64,000 nt of DNA from Muribaculaceae bacterium (GCA_017621055.1 JAGATX010000004.1:62001-126000); one strand, 5' to 3'. Positions 1 through 9,658 are shown, counted from the stretch's first letter. Numbers and translations are program-made. Notes: generated from the letters alone by a model not told the origin.

Positions 1-37
1 CAAACCGACACATTGAATATAACATACAACCACACAT

Positions 38-1801
38 ATGTTCAGAACTAATACCTGCGGCGAGCTGCGGCTTGCCGATGCCGGCCGCACCGTCACGCTG
101 GCCGGATGGGTGCAGCGTGTGCGCAAGATGGGCGGCATGACTTTCGTCGACCTGCGCGACCGCTACGGAATTACCCAGATAGTGTTCAACGTAGAGCACG
201 ACGCCGCCCTCAACGACGCCGCAAACCGCCTGGGCCGCGAATTTGTGGTGCAGGTCACCGGCAACGTGGCCGAGCGCCAGGCTAAGAACCCCGCGATGCC
301 CACCGGTGATATAGAAATCATTGCCGACAGCCTGAACGTGCTCAACCCCAGCGAGGTGCCTCCGTTCACTATCGAGGACGACACCGACGGCGGCGATGAC
401 CTGCGCATGCGCTACCGCTATCTGGACCTGCGCCGCACGCCCGTGCGCCGCAACCTCGAGCTGCGCCACCGCATGACCATGGAGGTGCGCCGTTACCTCG
501 ACTCCAAGGGCTTCCTCGAGATTGAGACTCCCATGCTCGTGGGTTCCACCCCCGAGGGCGCACGCGACTTCGTGGTGCCCTCGCGCATGAACCAGGGCCA
601 GTTCTACGCCCTGCCGCAGTCGCCCCAGACCCTCAAACAACTGCTGATGGTCAGCGGCATGGACCGCTACTTCCAGATTGTGAAGTGCTTCCGCGACGAG
701 GACCTGCGCGCCGACCGTCAGCCTGAGTTCACGCAAATCGACTGCGAGATGAGCTTCATCGGGCAGAATGATGTGATAGAGCTCTTCGAGGGCATGGCAA
801 AGCACCTGTTCAAGACCATCCGCGACATCGAACTCACCGAGCCGTTCCAGCGTATGACCTGGGCCGACGCCATGAAGTACTACGGCAGCGACAAGCCCGA
901 CCTCCGCTTCGGCATGCGCTTCGTCGAACTTATGGACGTGCTCAAGGGCAAAGGCTTCGGCGTGTTCGACAACGCCGCATATATCGGCGGCATATGCGCC
1001 AAAGGCGCAGCCGCATACACCCGCAAGCAGCTCGACGCCCTCACGGACTATGTGAAGCGCCCGCAGATCGGCGCCAAGGGCATGGTTTACGCCCGCGTGG
1101 AGCCCGACGGCAAGGTGAAGAGCAGTGTGGATAAATTCTACAGCCAGGACGATCTTCAGGCACTCGCAAAAGCCATGGATGCCGAACCCGGCGACCTCAT
1201 CCTCATCCTCAGCGGCGACGACGCCATGCGCACGCGCAAGCAGCTCTGTGAGCTTCGCCTCGAAATGGGCCGTCAGCTCGGCCTGCGCGACAAAGACAAG
1301 TTCGCCTGCCTGTGGGTGGTGGACTTCCCCATGTTCGAATGGAGCGACGAGGAGCAGCGCCTGATGGCCATGCACCATCCGTTCACCCACCCCAAGGACG
1401 AGGACATACCCATGCTCGACACCGACCCCGCCGCCGTGCGCGCCGATGCCTACGACATGGTTATCAACGGCGTGGAAGTCGGTGGCGGCTCCATCCGTAT
1501 TCACGACAGCGCCCTCCAGGCAAAGATGTTCGAAATCCTGGGCTTCACTCCCGAAAAGGCCCAGGAGCAGTTCGGCTTCCTGATGAACGCCTTCAAATAC
1601 GGCGCACCCCCTCACGGAGGCCTTGCCTACGGTCTGGACCGCTGGGTGAGCCTTTTCGCCGGTCTGGACAGCATCCGCGACTGCATAGCATTCCCCAAGA
1701 ACAACAGCGGCCGCGACGTGATGCTCGACGCTCCCGCCCCCCTCGACCAGAAGCAGCTCGACGAGCTCGCCCTCGCTGTTGTAGATACTAAGAAGAAGTG
1801 A
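38..1801 (+). CDS. aspS: Aspartyl-tRNA synthetase
   Basis: Class II aminoacyl-tRNA synthetase that charges tRNA-Asp with aspartate in the cytoplasm. The 587 residues match the usual bacterial length. An N-terminal OB-fold anticodon-binding domain (about residues 1-110) is followed by the catalytic core. Motif 2 is visible in [14 protein letters not shown], the bacterial GAD insertion domain sits in the middle, and motif 3 is near the C-terminus in GLAYGLDRW. The ATG at 38 fits the family N-terminus ([11 protein letters not shown]). The stop overlaps the GTG start of the next gene by four bases, so the two are probably translationally coupled. The promoter must lie at or before the window edge, since the first 37 bases show no clear one. 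Confidence 0.97.
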   Translation: MFRTNTCGELRLADAGRTVTLAGWVQRVRKMGGMTFVDLRDRYGITQIVFNVEHDAALNDAANRLGREFVVQVTGNVAERQAKNPAMPTGDIEIIADSLNVLNPSEVPPFTIEDDTDGGDDLRMRYRYLDLRRTPVRRNLELRHRMTMEVRRYLDSKGFLEIETPMLVGSTPEGARDFVVPSRMNQGQFYALPQSPQTLKQLLMVSGMDRYFQIVKCFRDEDLRADRQPEFTQIDCEMSFIGQNDVIELFEGMAKHLFKTIRDIELTEPFQRMTWADAMKYYGSDKPDLRFGMRFVELMDVLKGKGFGVFDNAAYIGGICAKGAAAYTRKQLDALTDYVKRPQIGAKGMVYARVEPDGKVKSSVDKFYSQDDLQALAKAMDAEPGDLILILSGDDAMRTRKQLCELRLEMGRQLGLRDKDKFACLWVVDFPMFEWSDEEQRLMAMHHPFTHPKDEDIPMLDTDPAAVRADAYDMVINGVEVGGGSIRIHDSALQAKMFEILGFTPEKAQEQFGFLMNAFKYGAPPHGGLAYGLDRWVSLFAGLDSIRDCIAFPKNNSGRDVMLDAPAPLDQKQLDELALAVVDTKKK

Positions 1802-2898
1802 GACTCACCGCTATAGTAAGCGCTCTGGAGGCGCTCGCACCGCGCGCCCTGCAGGAAAAATGGGATAACTCGGGCCTGCAGGTGTCGCTGCCGGCCGATG
1901 CCGACGGCGAGGTCACCGGCGTGATGCTGTGCGTCGACGTCACACCCGAGGTCATCGCCGAGGCTGTCGCCGCCGGTTGCAACATGGTGATATCACACCA
2001 TCCGCTCATTTTCAAGGGCCTCAAAGGACTGTGCGGCCGCACCGTCGCCGAACGCGCCGTTGCCGCAGCCGTGCGCGCGGGGGTGGCCGTCTATTCGGCG
2101 CACACGTCGCTCGACAGCGCCATCGGCGGTGTGAGCTACGAGATGGCGCGGCGCCTCAGCGACGATCTGCGCATACGCCGCGTGCTCGTGCCCACCGACA
2201 TGCCCCTGGTGCAGGTGCGCGTCACCTGCGCGCGTGCCGACGCCGATGACCTCCGCCTCGCAATCCTCGACAGCGCCGCAACCGACAGTCTGATGAGCTG
2301 GAACGTGCAGGGCAATGTACTCGAGGTCACCGACGGCGATGACGGTGTGCCCTTCGCCGGCATTGCCGCCAAGGAGTGCACAACCCTCGTCACCGTGGTG
2401 CCCGCCATGAATACGGGCGCCGTGCGCGAGGCCATCGACGGCTTCTGCGCCCGGTTCACGCCGCGTGTGCGTCTGACCATGCTCGACGGCCATCCCGACG
2501 GCTACGGTCTGGGAGTGGTGGCCGATTTCGGCACGCCTGTGACCATGGAAACCCTCCGAGGCATGGCCGCGGCCGCTTTCGCTCCCGTGTTCCGCGCTTC
2601 GCGTGCCGGTGCCGACGACAGCCGCACGGTTCGCCGAGTGGCGCTCTGCGGAGGAGCCGGCGGTGAGTTTATCGGCGCAGCCATTGCCGCCGGTGCCGAC
2701 GCATATATCACCGCCGACGTCCGGTATCACGACTTCTGCGACCACGGCAGCGACATCGCCATCTTCGATGTGGGTCACTTCGAGAGCGAAAAATGCGCGA
2801 AAGACATCTTTTTTCGCGCTCTTACAAAAAAATTTCCTAACTTTGCAGTTCATTACTCGCATAGCGTAAACCCAGTACAATACATAATCCAGAAATAA
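1798..2898 (+). CDS. Nif3-like dinuclear metal centre protein
   Basis: NIF3/YbgI family protein of 366 residues. It is the long form, in which a PII-like domain is inserted between the two halves of the metal-binding domain. Expected metal ligands are visible: the His pair in ISHHPLIF near residue 65, and the late GHFESE motif near residue 327. The family forms toroidal hexamers with two metal ions per subunit, and its cellular role is unsettled (GTP cyclohydrolase-like, or metal or iron handling). It starts with GTG, in a four-base overlap with aspS. Its last 60 bases contain a promoter for the following genes. Family assignment is firm; function is open. Confidence 0.93.
   Translation: MRLTAIVSALEALAPRALQEKWDNSGLQVSLPADADGEVTGVMLCVDVTPEVIAEAVAAGCNMVISHHPLIFKGLKGLCGRTVAERAVAAAVRAGVAVYSAHTSLDSAIGGVSYEMARRLSDDLRIRRVLVPTDMPLVQVRVTCARADADDLRLAILDSAATDSLMSWNVQGNVLEVTDGDDGVPFAGIAAKECTTLVTVVPAMNTGAVREAIDGFCARFTPRVRLTMLDGHPDGYGLGVVADFGTPVTMETLRGMAAAAFAPVFRASRAGADDSRTVRRVALCGGAGGEFIGAAIAAGADAYITADVRYHDFCDHGSDIAIFDVGHFESEKCAKDIFFRALTKKFPNFAVHYSHSVNPVQYIIQK
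2812..2845 (+). promoter_or_regulatory. Promoter inside the 3' end of the nif3-like gene
   Basis: A perfect Bacteroidota -7 box, TAACTTTG, lies at 2838-2845. A near -33 box (TTTC) lies at 2812-2815, 22 bases upstream. It would start transcription about 50 bases before the zinc-ribbon gene and would let that gene and the kinase be expressed apart from aspS. The surrounding bases are AT-rich compared with the rest of the coding sequence. Confidence 0.6.
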
Positions 2899-3693
2899 AT
2901 GGCAACAGAGAAGAAAGCGCCCGCTCCCCGCAAGGTCGAGGACAAGCTGAAGGCTCTCTATGAGCTCCAGACCATTCTGTCGGACATCGACCGCATCCGC
3001 AACATCCGCGGCGAGCTGCCCCTCGAGGTCAAGGATCTCTCCGACACCATTACGGGCCTGCACAGCCGCGTGGCCCGCTATCAGGCCGAAATCGACGACC
3101 TCGCCGCACGTCGCACCGCCGAAGGCAACAAGATAGCCAACAAGCAGATTCTTATCGAGCGCTATCGCCAGCAGCTCGACAACGTGCGCAACAACCACGA
3201 ATTCGACAACCTCACCAAGGAAATCGAATATGAAACCCTCCAGATAGAGCTCGCCCGCAAGAACAGCGCCGAATTCGAGGAGCAGATAGAGCGCCTCAAA
3301 GCCGACATAGAGTCCATCCAGGCTCAGATTGCCGACCAGAGCCACATCCTCGAGGAGAAAAAGGCCGATCTCGAGAACATCGTCTCCGAGACACGTACCG
3401 AAGAGGAAGCACTGCAGGTGCGCGCCAAGGCTCTCGAGCCCCTGGTCGACGACGAGCGTCTGCTCACTGCCTTCAAGCGCATACGCCACAACGCCCGCAA
3501 CGGCCTCGGCGTGGTTATCGTGGACCGCAACGCCTGCGGCGGCTGCTTCAACCGCATCCCCCCGCAGAAGCAGATTGAAATCAAGATGCACAAAAAGGTG
3601 ATTGTCTGCGAATACTGCGGCCGCATCATGATCGACCCCGAACTTGCCGCCGCCGCTCAGGAAGAACTCAAGAAATTAAAGATTAAGAATTGA
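2899..3693 (+). CDS. C4-type zinc-ribbon, coiled-coil protein
   Basis: 264-residue protein of the bacterial C4-type zinc-ribbon family often encoded beside nif3. Residues of about 25-190 are strongly helical and rich in Glu, Ile and Leu in coiled-coil pattern. The C-terminus carries a four-cysteine zinc ribbon: CGGC near residue 214 and CEYC near residue 236. Members are thought to be nucleic-acid-binding or scaffold proteins, with no reaction established. The gene begins directly after the Nif3-like stop codon and its own stop overlaps the next start, so it belongs to the same run of genes but also has the internal promoter upstream. Confidence 0.88.
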   Translation: MATEKKAPAPRKVEDKLKALYELQTILSDIDRIRNIRGELPLEVKDLSDTITGLHSRVARYQAEIDDLAARRTAEGNKIANKQILIERYRQQLDNVRNNHEFDNLTKEIEYETLQIELARKNSAEFEEQIERLKADIESIQAQIADQSHILEEKKADLENIVSETRTEEEALQVRAKALEPLVDDERLLTAFKRIRHNARNGLGVVIVDRNACGGCFNRIPPQKQIEIKMHKKVIVCEYCGRIMIDPELAAAAQEELKKLKIKN

Positions 3694-5396
3694 AGTCCGA
3701 CGATGCCGATTTTGCGCTGCCCCATGGCGCGGTGCTCCAAGGCAGCCAGCGCTATGTGATTGAGCGCCTGCTCGGTGCCGGTGGTTTCGGCAAGACTTAT
3801 CTTGCCTCCACCGTCATCGCCGTAGGCGCTATCCGCGCAAAGGCTTACGTGGCTATAAAGGAGCACTTCGTCTCCGACCTCAACGAGCGCGAGGCCGGCA
3901 CACTGCGGGTCACAACCCCCGGCACCGCCCGCTCCCGACAGACTGTCGAGAACTCGCTGCGCGACTTCCTCGGCGAGGCACGGCGCCTGCAGCAGCTCGG
4001 CGAAGGGCATCCCGACATCGTGAAGGTCAATGAGGTGTTCGAGGCCAACGGCACGGCATACTACGTGATGGAATACCTCGACGGCAACTCGCTGTGGAGC
4101 GCCATCGCCGGTAAGCCCATGGACGAGGACGCCATGCTCCGGCTGATGTTCCCCATCGTCGACGCCGTGGCATATCTCCACCGCAACCGCCTGACGCACC
4201 TCGACATCAAGCCCCAGAACATAATGCTCGCCGTCGGCGACGACGGTGAAGTAACCCCGGTGCTCATCGATTTCGGCCTCAGCAAGCACTACGATGCCGA
4301 CGGCAACGCCACATCGACGGTCAACACCCTGGCCTGCTCCGACGGTTACTCGCCCATAGAGCAATATTCCGGCATCACAACATTTACTCCCGCCGCCGAT
4401 GTCTACGCCCTCGGTGCCACCATGCTCGCCTGCCTGACGGGCACAACACCCGCCAAAAGCACGGCATGGCCGGCCGGACAACGCATGCGGTACCTCGACA
4501 GCCTACCCCTCTCCGAACCAATGCGCACCGCCCTCCGCGGCGCCCTCGCCGACATAGACACCCGCCTTCCCGACGCCAACGCCCTGCTCGGCGCCCTCGG
4601 CAGCTCCACCACAGCGCATTTCCCGCAAGGGAGGGGAGGTCGTGACCTCAATGCGACCCGCCCCCTCGGAGGGGAGGGTTCTTTGCAAGCAAAGCGAACC
4701 CCGGTTATCAACCTCCCCACGCCCGGTAAGGAGCCCGCCACGCCCCGTAAGGTATCCGCTTCGCTTCATATGGAGTCCGATAACGACATCCGCCCAATGG
4801 AAAGGCAGTATTCAAACGCCGGCAATTCGACGGACTCCCTCGACGGAGCACACCAGAAAACTACCGCCTCACTCAACTCCGACCTAAATAATCGCGAAGC
4901 GCTTCCCTCTGGCAACAAATTCATCACCTTTCTGCGCTCCATAGTCAGTCTACAGAAAGGCGCGTGGGTTGATATTGCCATCGGTTGCGTGCTGTTCCCC
5001 TTGATAAATTGGTATGGGACCTTCTCCAGCATAATCAGTCCTACGTTAGCCGGATGCGTAGTAGGGGGCATTGTGTACTATAATCTGTGCTGCCGCTCCA
5101 TATGCCATGCCACCGGATGTAGCCTCAAGACAGTAGCCATGAAATATAGCATTGTAAGGGTCGGTAGCCTGTTTATCAACACTGTAGGTACGTACATACT
5201 CTTTGAAGTGGCGACTGGTCTTTGGGTGGAAGCGGGAATGTATCTATGGATCAAATATGGGGTTGGAACAGAATACTTGGGGGCAATGCCCCTATCTTTA
5301 ATTTATATGCTCGTTCGTTTGCCCGTCGGTCTGTTGGTATCGTGGCTCTGGAACGCCCCGCTGCAGCGCCATTTCGTTTTTCGGCAGAACGCATAA
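3690..5396 (+). CDS. Ser/Thr protein kinase with C-terminal membrane domain
   Basis: Eukaryotic-like protein kinase. The kinase domain (about residues 20-305) shows a glycine loop GAGGFG (29-34), catalytic Lys57 in AIKEHF, alpha-C Glu96, catalytic loop HLDIKPQN (170-177; Leu replaces the usual Arg before Asp) and DFG (194-196), so it looks active. A Pro/Arg/Ser-rich linker (about 305-410) contains DNA hairpins. The last 150 residues hold about four membrane segments and end in QRHFVFR, which recalls the end of GtrA-family membrane proteins; that likeness is an inference. The start is TTG at 3690, overlapping the preceding stop. No phosphatase or substrate gene is adjacent. The kinase at 63467 is a close paralogue over the visible 178 residues. 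Confidence 0.88.
   Translation: MKSDDADFALPHGAVLQGSQRYVIERLLGAGGFGKTYLASTVIAVGAIRAKAYVAIKEHFVSDLNEREAGTLRVTTPGTARSRQTVENSLRDFLGEARRLQQLGEGHPDIVKVNEVFEANGTAYYVMEYLDGNSLWSAIAGKPMDEDAMLRLMFPIVDAVAYLHRNRLTHLDIKPQNIMLAVGDDGEVTPVLIDFGLSKHYDADGNATSTVNTLACSDGYSPIEQYSGITTFTPAADVYALGATMLACLTGTTPAKSTAWPAGQRMRYLDSLPLSEPMRTALRGALADIDTRLPDANALLGALGSSTTAHFPQGRGGRDLNATRPLGGEGSLQAKRTPVINLPTPGKEPATPRKVSASLHMESDNDIRPMERQYSNAGNSTDSLDGAHQKTTASLNSDLNNREALPSGNKFITFLRSIVSLQKGAWVDIAIGCVLFPLINWYGTFSSIISPTLAGCVVGGIVYYNLCCRSICHATGCSLKTVAMKYSIVRVGSLFINTVGTYILFEVATGLWVEAGMYLWIKYGVGTEYLGAMPLSLIYMLVRLPVGLLVSWLWNAPLQRHFVFRQNA
4635..4720 (+). repeat. Cluster of short palindromes inside the kinase linker
   Basis: Three perfect hairpins follow each other in the linker-coding part of the kinase gene: GAGGTC-GT-GACCTC at 4638-4651, CCCCT-CGG-AGGGG at 4664-4676 and CTTTGC-AA-GCAAAG at 4683-4696. 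An outer pair, GGGGAGG (4635-4641) and CCTCCCC (4714-4720), encloses them. The reading frame stays open. The arrangement resembles a palindromic repeat element inserted in frame, but I have no second copy in the window to prove it. Confidence 0.5.
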
Positions 5397-5753
5397 AGGG
5401 TTATAACAATAGGATCCCGCGACCGTCAACATTTTTCGCTCCTCGCCCACGACACGGGCTTAGAGCGCTCCCCTCCGATTGGCTCGCGCCGGTTCCGAGG
5501 CTTCGCCCTGACGGGCTCGGCCTCGGTATGTGGTGGGCGGTGCCCGTCCCGCGGCTATGCTACGCTCCGGAGCGGGTTGTAGAGATATCGCCCTGCGGGC
5601 TCCTTGCCGCTGTCAACCTTCTTGGCGGCGGATGCTCCGGAGAGGGGCGGATGCGTCGGGGGGTGGCGAATGCTCCGGGGGAGCATCCCAACGAGGGGGG
5701 ACTTCCGCGCCGGGGCAGGGCAATTTTTCGGGAAGTTTTGCGTTTATATGTTG
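5397..5753. repeat. Non-coding spacer rich in GC palindromes
   Basis: About 350 bases without a convincing gene. Several inverted repeats are visible: CCGAGGC/GCCTCGG (5495-5501 and 5520-5526) enclosing GCCC-TGAC-GGGC, a perfect CGCTCCGGAGCG, another GCCC-TGC-GGGC, and ATGCTCC-GGG-GGAGCAT (5670-5686). No clear TAnnTTTG promoter was found before the lipoprotein that follows. The pattern fits REP-like or decayed repeat sequence. Open frames run through it in two phases but have no family resemblance. Confidence 0.45.
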
Positions 5754-7184
5754 ATGAAAAGCTTACACATTCTCTCTCTTATAGTGATTGCTGTTCTCGG
5801 GGCGACGTTTACCGGTTGCATCGAGGACGGTATCAGCACGTCGCCGTCCGACCAGCCGGTGTTCTCGACCGATACCCTCGATTTGGGCATTATTTTCACT
5901 GACGAGGCTGCGCCGACGCACCGCATGCTTGTCCATAATCCCCACAGCAAGGGTATGAGTATCACCAATATCCGTATCAGCGGGCCTGCTGCCGACTGTT
6001 TCCGGCTCAACGTGGACGGCATGACCGGCCGCGAGTTCAGCGACGTGGAAATCCGCAGCAACGACTCTATTTTCGTCCTCGTGGCTGCCACCTTGCCTGA
6101 AAACGATTCGGATACTCCTGTTCGCGTGGAGGCAAGCCTCGATTTCACGGTCAACGGACTGACCAGCAGTGTGGTACTCGCAGCCTCCGGCCAGGATGTG
6201 CGTCGTCTGCGCGGCGAAACGCTAAATGAGAACACCCGCTTCGACTCGCGGCGCCCGTATCAGATCTACGATTCGCTGGTTGTTGCCGAAGGGGCCGCCC
6301 TCACCCTCGCTGCCGGCACCACGCTGTGCTTCCACGATAAATCCATGCTCATCGTGCGCGGCACCCTAATCAGCGAAGGAACGCCGGAGGCGCCCGTCAC
6401 CATGGCCGGCGACCGCACCGGCAATGTTGTGGGCGACATATCGTTCGACATAATGAGCCGCCAGTGGACGGGAGTGTTCTTCACCACAACATCGAAAGGC
6501 AACAGGCTGACAGAGACCAATATACGCAACACATGGCAGGGAGTTGCCATCAGCGGCGACGGCGCCGACAGCGAGCCGACGCTGACGATGGTGAACTGCC
6601 GGCTGCGCAACAGCGGCGGCCTGGTGTTCGAGGCCGTGCACGCCAACGTGCTTGCCGCCGGCTGCGAATTTGCCGAGGGCGCCGACGGGCTGGTGTACCT
6701 GCAAGGCGGCACTGCCGTGTTCAACCACTGCACGTTTGCAAACTATTACCTTTTCTCGGCACTTGGCGGCCCGGCGCTGCAATTTGCCCACATTGAGGTG
6801 ATCAAGGAAGAAAACCGGCTCGACGACGGTAGCGGCCTGCCATATCTTGCCGCCGACTTCTCCAATTCTATAGTATATGGCAACGGCGGCGACCTCAGCC
6901 ACGGCGACCTCAGCGGCTCGCAGGTGTACTTCCGGCGTTGCCTGCTCAAGAGCGAAGGCAGCGACGACGATAACTTCTTAGGGTGCCTGTGGGACACTGA
7001 CCCACTGTATTACACCGTGCGCGAGGAATATATCTTCGATTACCGTCTGCGTCCGGAGTCACCGGCCATCGGTGCGGGCGACCCGTCGCTGACACTGCCG
7101 CTCGCCGCCACCGACGGCTACGGCCTGACGCGCGGCGCCGTTCCCGATATGGGCGCCTACGTGTTCACTCCTCCTGCCGAGTGA
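5754..7184 (+). CDS. Lipoprotein with predicted right-handed beta-helix
   Basis: 476-residue exported protein. The N-terminus MKSLHILSLIVIAVLGATF ends in a lipobox with its Cys in FTGC near residue 22. An Ig-like or fibronectin-like segment (about 35-160) is followed by repeats of Val/Ile/Asn-rich turns (for example TTLCFHDKSMLIVRGTL and a late PDMGAYVF) typical of right-handed parallel beta-helix cell-surface proteins. Substrate and ligand are unknown. An earlier ATG at 5748 would add two residues; I prefer 5754 for the compact signal peptide. Its 3' end overlaps that of the convergent histidine kinase by 20 bases. Confidence 0.8.
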   Translation: MKSLHILSLIVIAVLGATFTGCIEDGISTSPSDQPVFSTDTLDLGIIFTDEAAPTHRMLVHNPHSKGMSITNIRISGPAADCFRLNVDGMTGREFSDVEIRSNDSIFVLVAATLPENDSDTPVRVEASLDFTVNGLTSSVVLAASGQDVRRLRGETLNENTRFDSRRPYQIYDSLVVAEGAALTLAAGTTLCFHDKSMLIVRGTLISEGTPEAPVTMAGDRTGNVVGDISFDIMSRQWTGVFFTTTSKGNRLTETNIRNTWQGVAISGDGADSEPTLTMVNCRLRNSGGLVFEAVHANVLAAGCEFAEGADGLVYLQGGTAVFNHCTFANYYLFSALGGPALQFAHIEVIKEENRLDDGSGLPYLAADFSNSIVYGNGGDLSHGDLSGSQVYFRRCLLKSEGSDDDNFLGCLWDTDPLYYTVREEYIFDYRLRPESPAIGAGDPSLTLPLAATDGYGLTRGAVPDMGAYVFTPPAE

Positions 7185-8382
7185 CCGGCAGCTCGATGCG
7201 GAAGGTAGTGCCCGTCGCCGACGAGCGCGCCACGAAGATGCGGCCGCGGTGATATTGCTCGATGATACGTTTAGCGAGGGTGAGGCCCAGACCCCATCCT
7301 CGGCTTTTTGTTGTATAGCCGGCGTTGAACACCGTCTTGAAGTTTTTGCGCGCTATGCCGCGGCCGGTGTCCTGAACATCGACGGCCACGGTGCTGTCGC
7401 CGTCCATGGCTATGCTCACCGCGATGGCGCAGCGGCGCCCGGCAGCCGTATCCATGGCATCGACTGCATTTTTAATCAGATTCTCTATCACCCATTCGAG
7501 AAGCGGGGCGCAGGCAGCGACACGAACGTGGTTTCCCACGCCGTTGTCGCTGTATGTCAAGGCTATGCGCTGTGAGATGCGCGTGCCCATGTACCGTACG
7601 GCCTCAGCCACCAGCGGCGCTATTGGCGTGGGTGTCATCTTCGGCTCGGAGCCTATCTTTGAAAAGCGCGAGGCTATGGTGCTGAGGCGGCTGACGTCCT
7701 TGTTCATCTCCGCCACGGTGTCGGCGTCGACGCCCATGTCGGGCAGCAGTTCCATCCAAGCCATGAGCGATGATATGGGCGTGCCGAGCTGATGGGCCGT
7801 TTCCTTGCTCAGGCCAACCCACACCTTGTTCTGCTCGGCTTTCTTGGTGGAGAGCACGGCGAAATAAACCACGGCGATGAAAGCGAGCATTACAAGCAGC
7901 TGAACGTAGGGGAACACACTCATGCGCTTGAGCAGCGTGCTGTCCTCATAGTAAAGGTACTGGAAGGTGCCGGGCGCTATTTCGATCTCAATCCGGTTCG
8001 TGGACGAGCGCAGCTCGCGATAGCGCTCGGCCAGATAGCGGGTGTTTGCGGGGTCGTCGGGCGCCTCCGGCACGGGGAGATCGAAATTACGCTGGTCCAG
8101 CAGGTTGCCGTCGGCATCGGTGAGGAGAACGGGTATTGTGGTATTGCCCTGGATGATACTGAGCAGAAAATCGATGTTTGCTGGGGCGGCGCCATCGTCG
8201 GCGAGGGTAGAGGCCACGATTTCTCGTGTCGCTCCGGCCCATATCTCCATGCGTTCGCGCTCTGTCGCCGCCAGATCGTTGATCAGTGATGACGAGAAAA
8301 GCAGGAACACCGACACCACGACGGCTGCCGAGGTGAGGAAGGCTATACGTCCGTATCGCTGGATGAAACCGAGGTTCAGCAT
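7165..8382 (-). CDS. Membrane sensor histidine kinase, orphan
   Basis: 405-residue inner-membrane sensor kinase. TM1 is about residues 12-32, a periplasmic sensor region follows (33-156), and TM2 is about 157-178. The DHp helix has the phospho-acceptor His197 in ETAHQLGTP. The ATPase domain shows DTGRGI and the RGWGLGL G-box, so it should be active. There is no obvious HAMP domain between TM2 and the DHp helix. No response regulator is nearby, so its partner is encoded elsewhere. It is the last gene of a minus-strand operon, 26 bases after the M16 peptidase gene, which hints at envelope-stress sensing (inference). Confidence 0.92.
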   Translation of the reverse strand: MLNLGFIQRYGRIAFLTSAAVVVSVFLLFSSSLINDLAATERERMEIWAGATREIVASTLADDGAAPANIDFLLSIIQGNTTIPVLLTDADGNLLDQRNFDLPVPEAPDDPANTRYLAERYRELRSSTNRIEIEIAPGTFQYLYYEDSTLLKRMSVFPYVQLLVMLAFIAVVYFAVLSTKKAEQNKVWVGLSKETAHQLGTPISSLMAWMELLPDMGVDADTVAEMNKDVSRLSTIASRFSKIGSEPKMTPTPIAPLVAEAVRYMGTRISQRIALTYSDNGVGNHVRVAACAPLLEWVIENLIKNAVDAMDTAAGRRCAIAVSIAMDGDSTVAVDVQDTGRGIARKNFKTVFNAGYTTKSRGWGLGLTLAKRIIEQYHRGRIFVARSSATGTTFRIELPVTRQEE

Positions 8383-8408
8383 TGCAGTAGGCAGTATTTT
8401 GTGCTCGG

Positions 8409-9647
8409 TTACGATTTATAAATTATCACCACAGGCTCTCGGGCGGCGATACGCGCTGCCGCGCCGGTAAGGTCGGCCGGCGTGAGCGTGCGGCGCCGGG
8501 CTATCATTTCGGCGGGGTCTTCGCCGTGGTATTCGGCGGTGGCTTCTGTGAATGTGCGTGCCATGGCACTGACGTTTTCCATTCGGAAGGTGGCCTCGAA
8601 GTTGTTGAGCGTGCGTTCGAGTTCGGCGTCTGTGATGTCGCCGGGTCGGGCCAACGCCTCGAACTGCTCGCGCAGCATGGCGGCGGCGCGATGGCAGGCC
8701 TCGTTGCTATTGTCAGTAATCATTGCGTTGAGGAGGAGGAGCCCCGGATGTTCGGAACCCACTATCGAGGCGTCGGCGCCGGCGAAGAAGCCGGCCAGCG
8801 GGCCGTCGACGAGGCGGCGCTGCATACGCCCGGAGGCGCCGTAGGCCAGAATGTCGGTGAGGGTGTCGGCGGCGAAATAGTCGGGGGTACCGTATGGGTC
8901 CATGGGGTATGCCACGACGATACGGGGCTGCGGCGCGCGTCCGTGAACTGTTGCCGTGGCGCCTTCGGCGGGAAAACCGGCGCCGGGGAGGCGGCGAGGC
9001 GCTATGTGTCGGCGCGGTATGTCGCCGAACCACAGGCGCGCGAGGTCGAAGACCTCCTCGGCGGGCAGCGGCGAGGTGACGGTGAGAATGGCGTTGTTGG
9101 GCGCATAGTGTGCGTAGAACCATGCCCGCACATCGTCCTCGGTCACCGCGGCGATATGGTCGGGCGTCAGGCCGATGGTAGGCCACGAATAGGGGTGGCC
9201 GGCGGCATACGCCGCTTCGCGGAGGCGGTGGCTGAGGTCGCCGTAGGGGCTGTTGAGGCACGTCTGCTTGAATTCCTCGATCACCACACCTTTCTGCACT
9301 GCCAGAGTCTCGGGTTTGAAATCGAGGGCGAGCATGCGGTCGCTTTCGAGGTGAAAGGCTGTGGCGATGTTGCGTGCCGGCAGGATGTCGTAGAAATTGG
9401 TGAAGTCGAGGCCCGTCCACGCGTTGCTTTTGCCTCCGGCGCTTTCGAGTTCGCCATCGAACGACGGCACGTTGGCGCTGCCGCCGAACATAAGATGCTC
9501 GAACAGGTGAGCTATGCCGGTGAGACGGCGGCTTTCGTCGCGGCTGCCTACATCATAGAGCACATCGACCACTGCCATGGCCGACAGCGGGTTGTGGACA
9601 GCCACAACCCGCAGCCCGTTGTCGAGGGTGAGTTTTCTGACAGCCAT
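8409..9647 (-). CDS. M16-family zinc metallopeptidase
   Basis: 412-residue pitrilysin/insulinase-like peptidase. The inverted zinc motif HLFEH lies at residues 47-51 (His47, Glu50, His51), with the downstream Glu expected some 75 residues later in the VIEEFKQ region. The length equals one two-domain M16B half, so the active form is probably a dimer, alone or with an inactive partner. No signal peptide is evident, which suggests the cytoplasm or a cryptic export route. It sits 11 bases after the cyclophilin lipoprotein gene and 26 before the sensor kinase gene. Confidence 0.92.
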   Translation of the reverse strand: MAVRKLTLDNGLRVVAVHNPLSAMAVVDVLYDVGSRDESRRLTGIAHLFEHLMFGGSANVPSFDGELESAGGKSNAWTGLDFTNFYDILPARNIATAFHLESDRMLALDFKPETLAVQKGVVIEEFKQTCLNSPYGDLSHRLREAAYAAGHPYSWPTIGLTPDHIAAVTEDDVRAWFYAHYAPNNAILTVTSPLPAEEVFDLARLWFGDIPRRHIAPRRLPGAGFPAEGATATVHGRAPQPRIVVAYPMDPYGTPDYFAADTLTDILAYGASGRMQRRLVDGPLAGFFAGADASIVGSEHPGLLLLNAMITDNSNEACHRAAAMLREQFEALARPGDITDAELERTLNNFEATFRMENVSAMARTFTEATAEYHGEDPAEMIARRRTLTPADLTGAAARIAAREPVVIIYKS

Positions 9648-9658
9648 GCGCGCGGATG

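Noticed and set aside
1993..3591. Long open frame on the minus strand opposite nif3-like and zinc-ribbon genes
   Set aside because: Composition is Val/Gly/His-rich without any family likeness, and both plus-strand genes are clearly real. High GC gives long antisense frames here.
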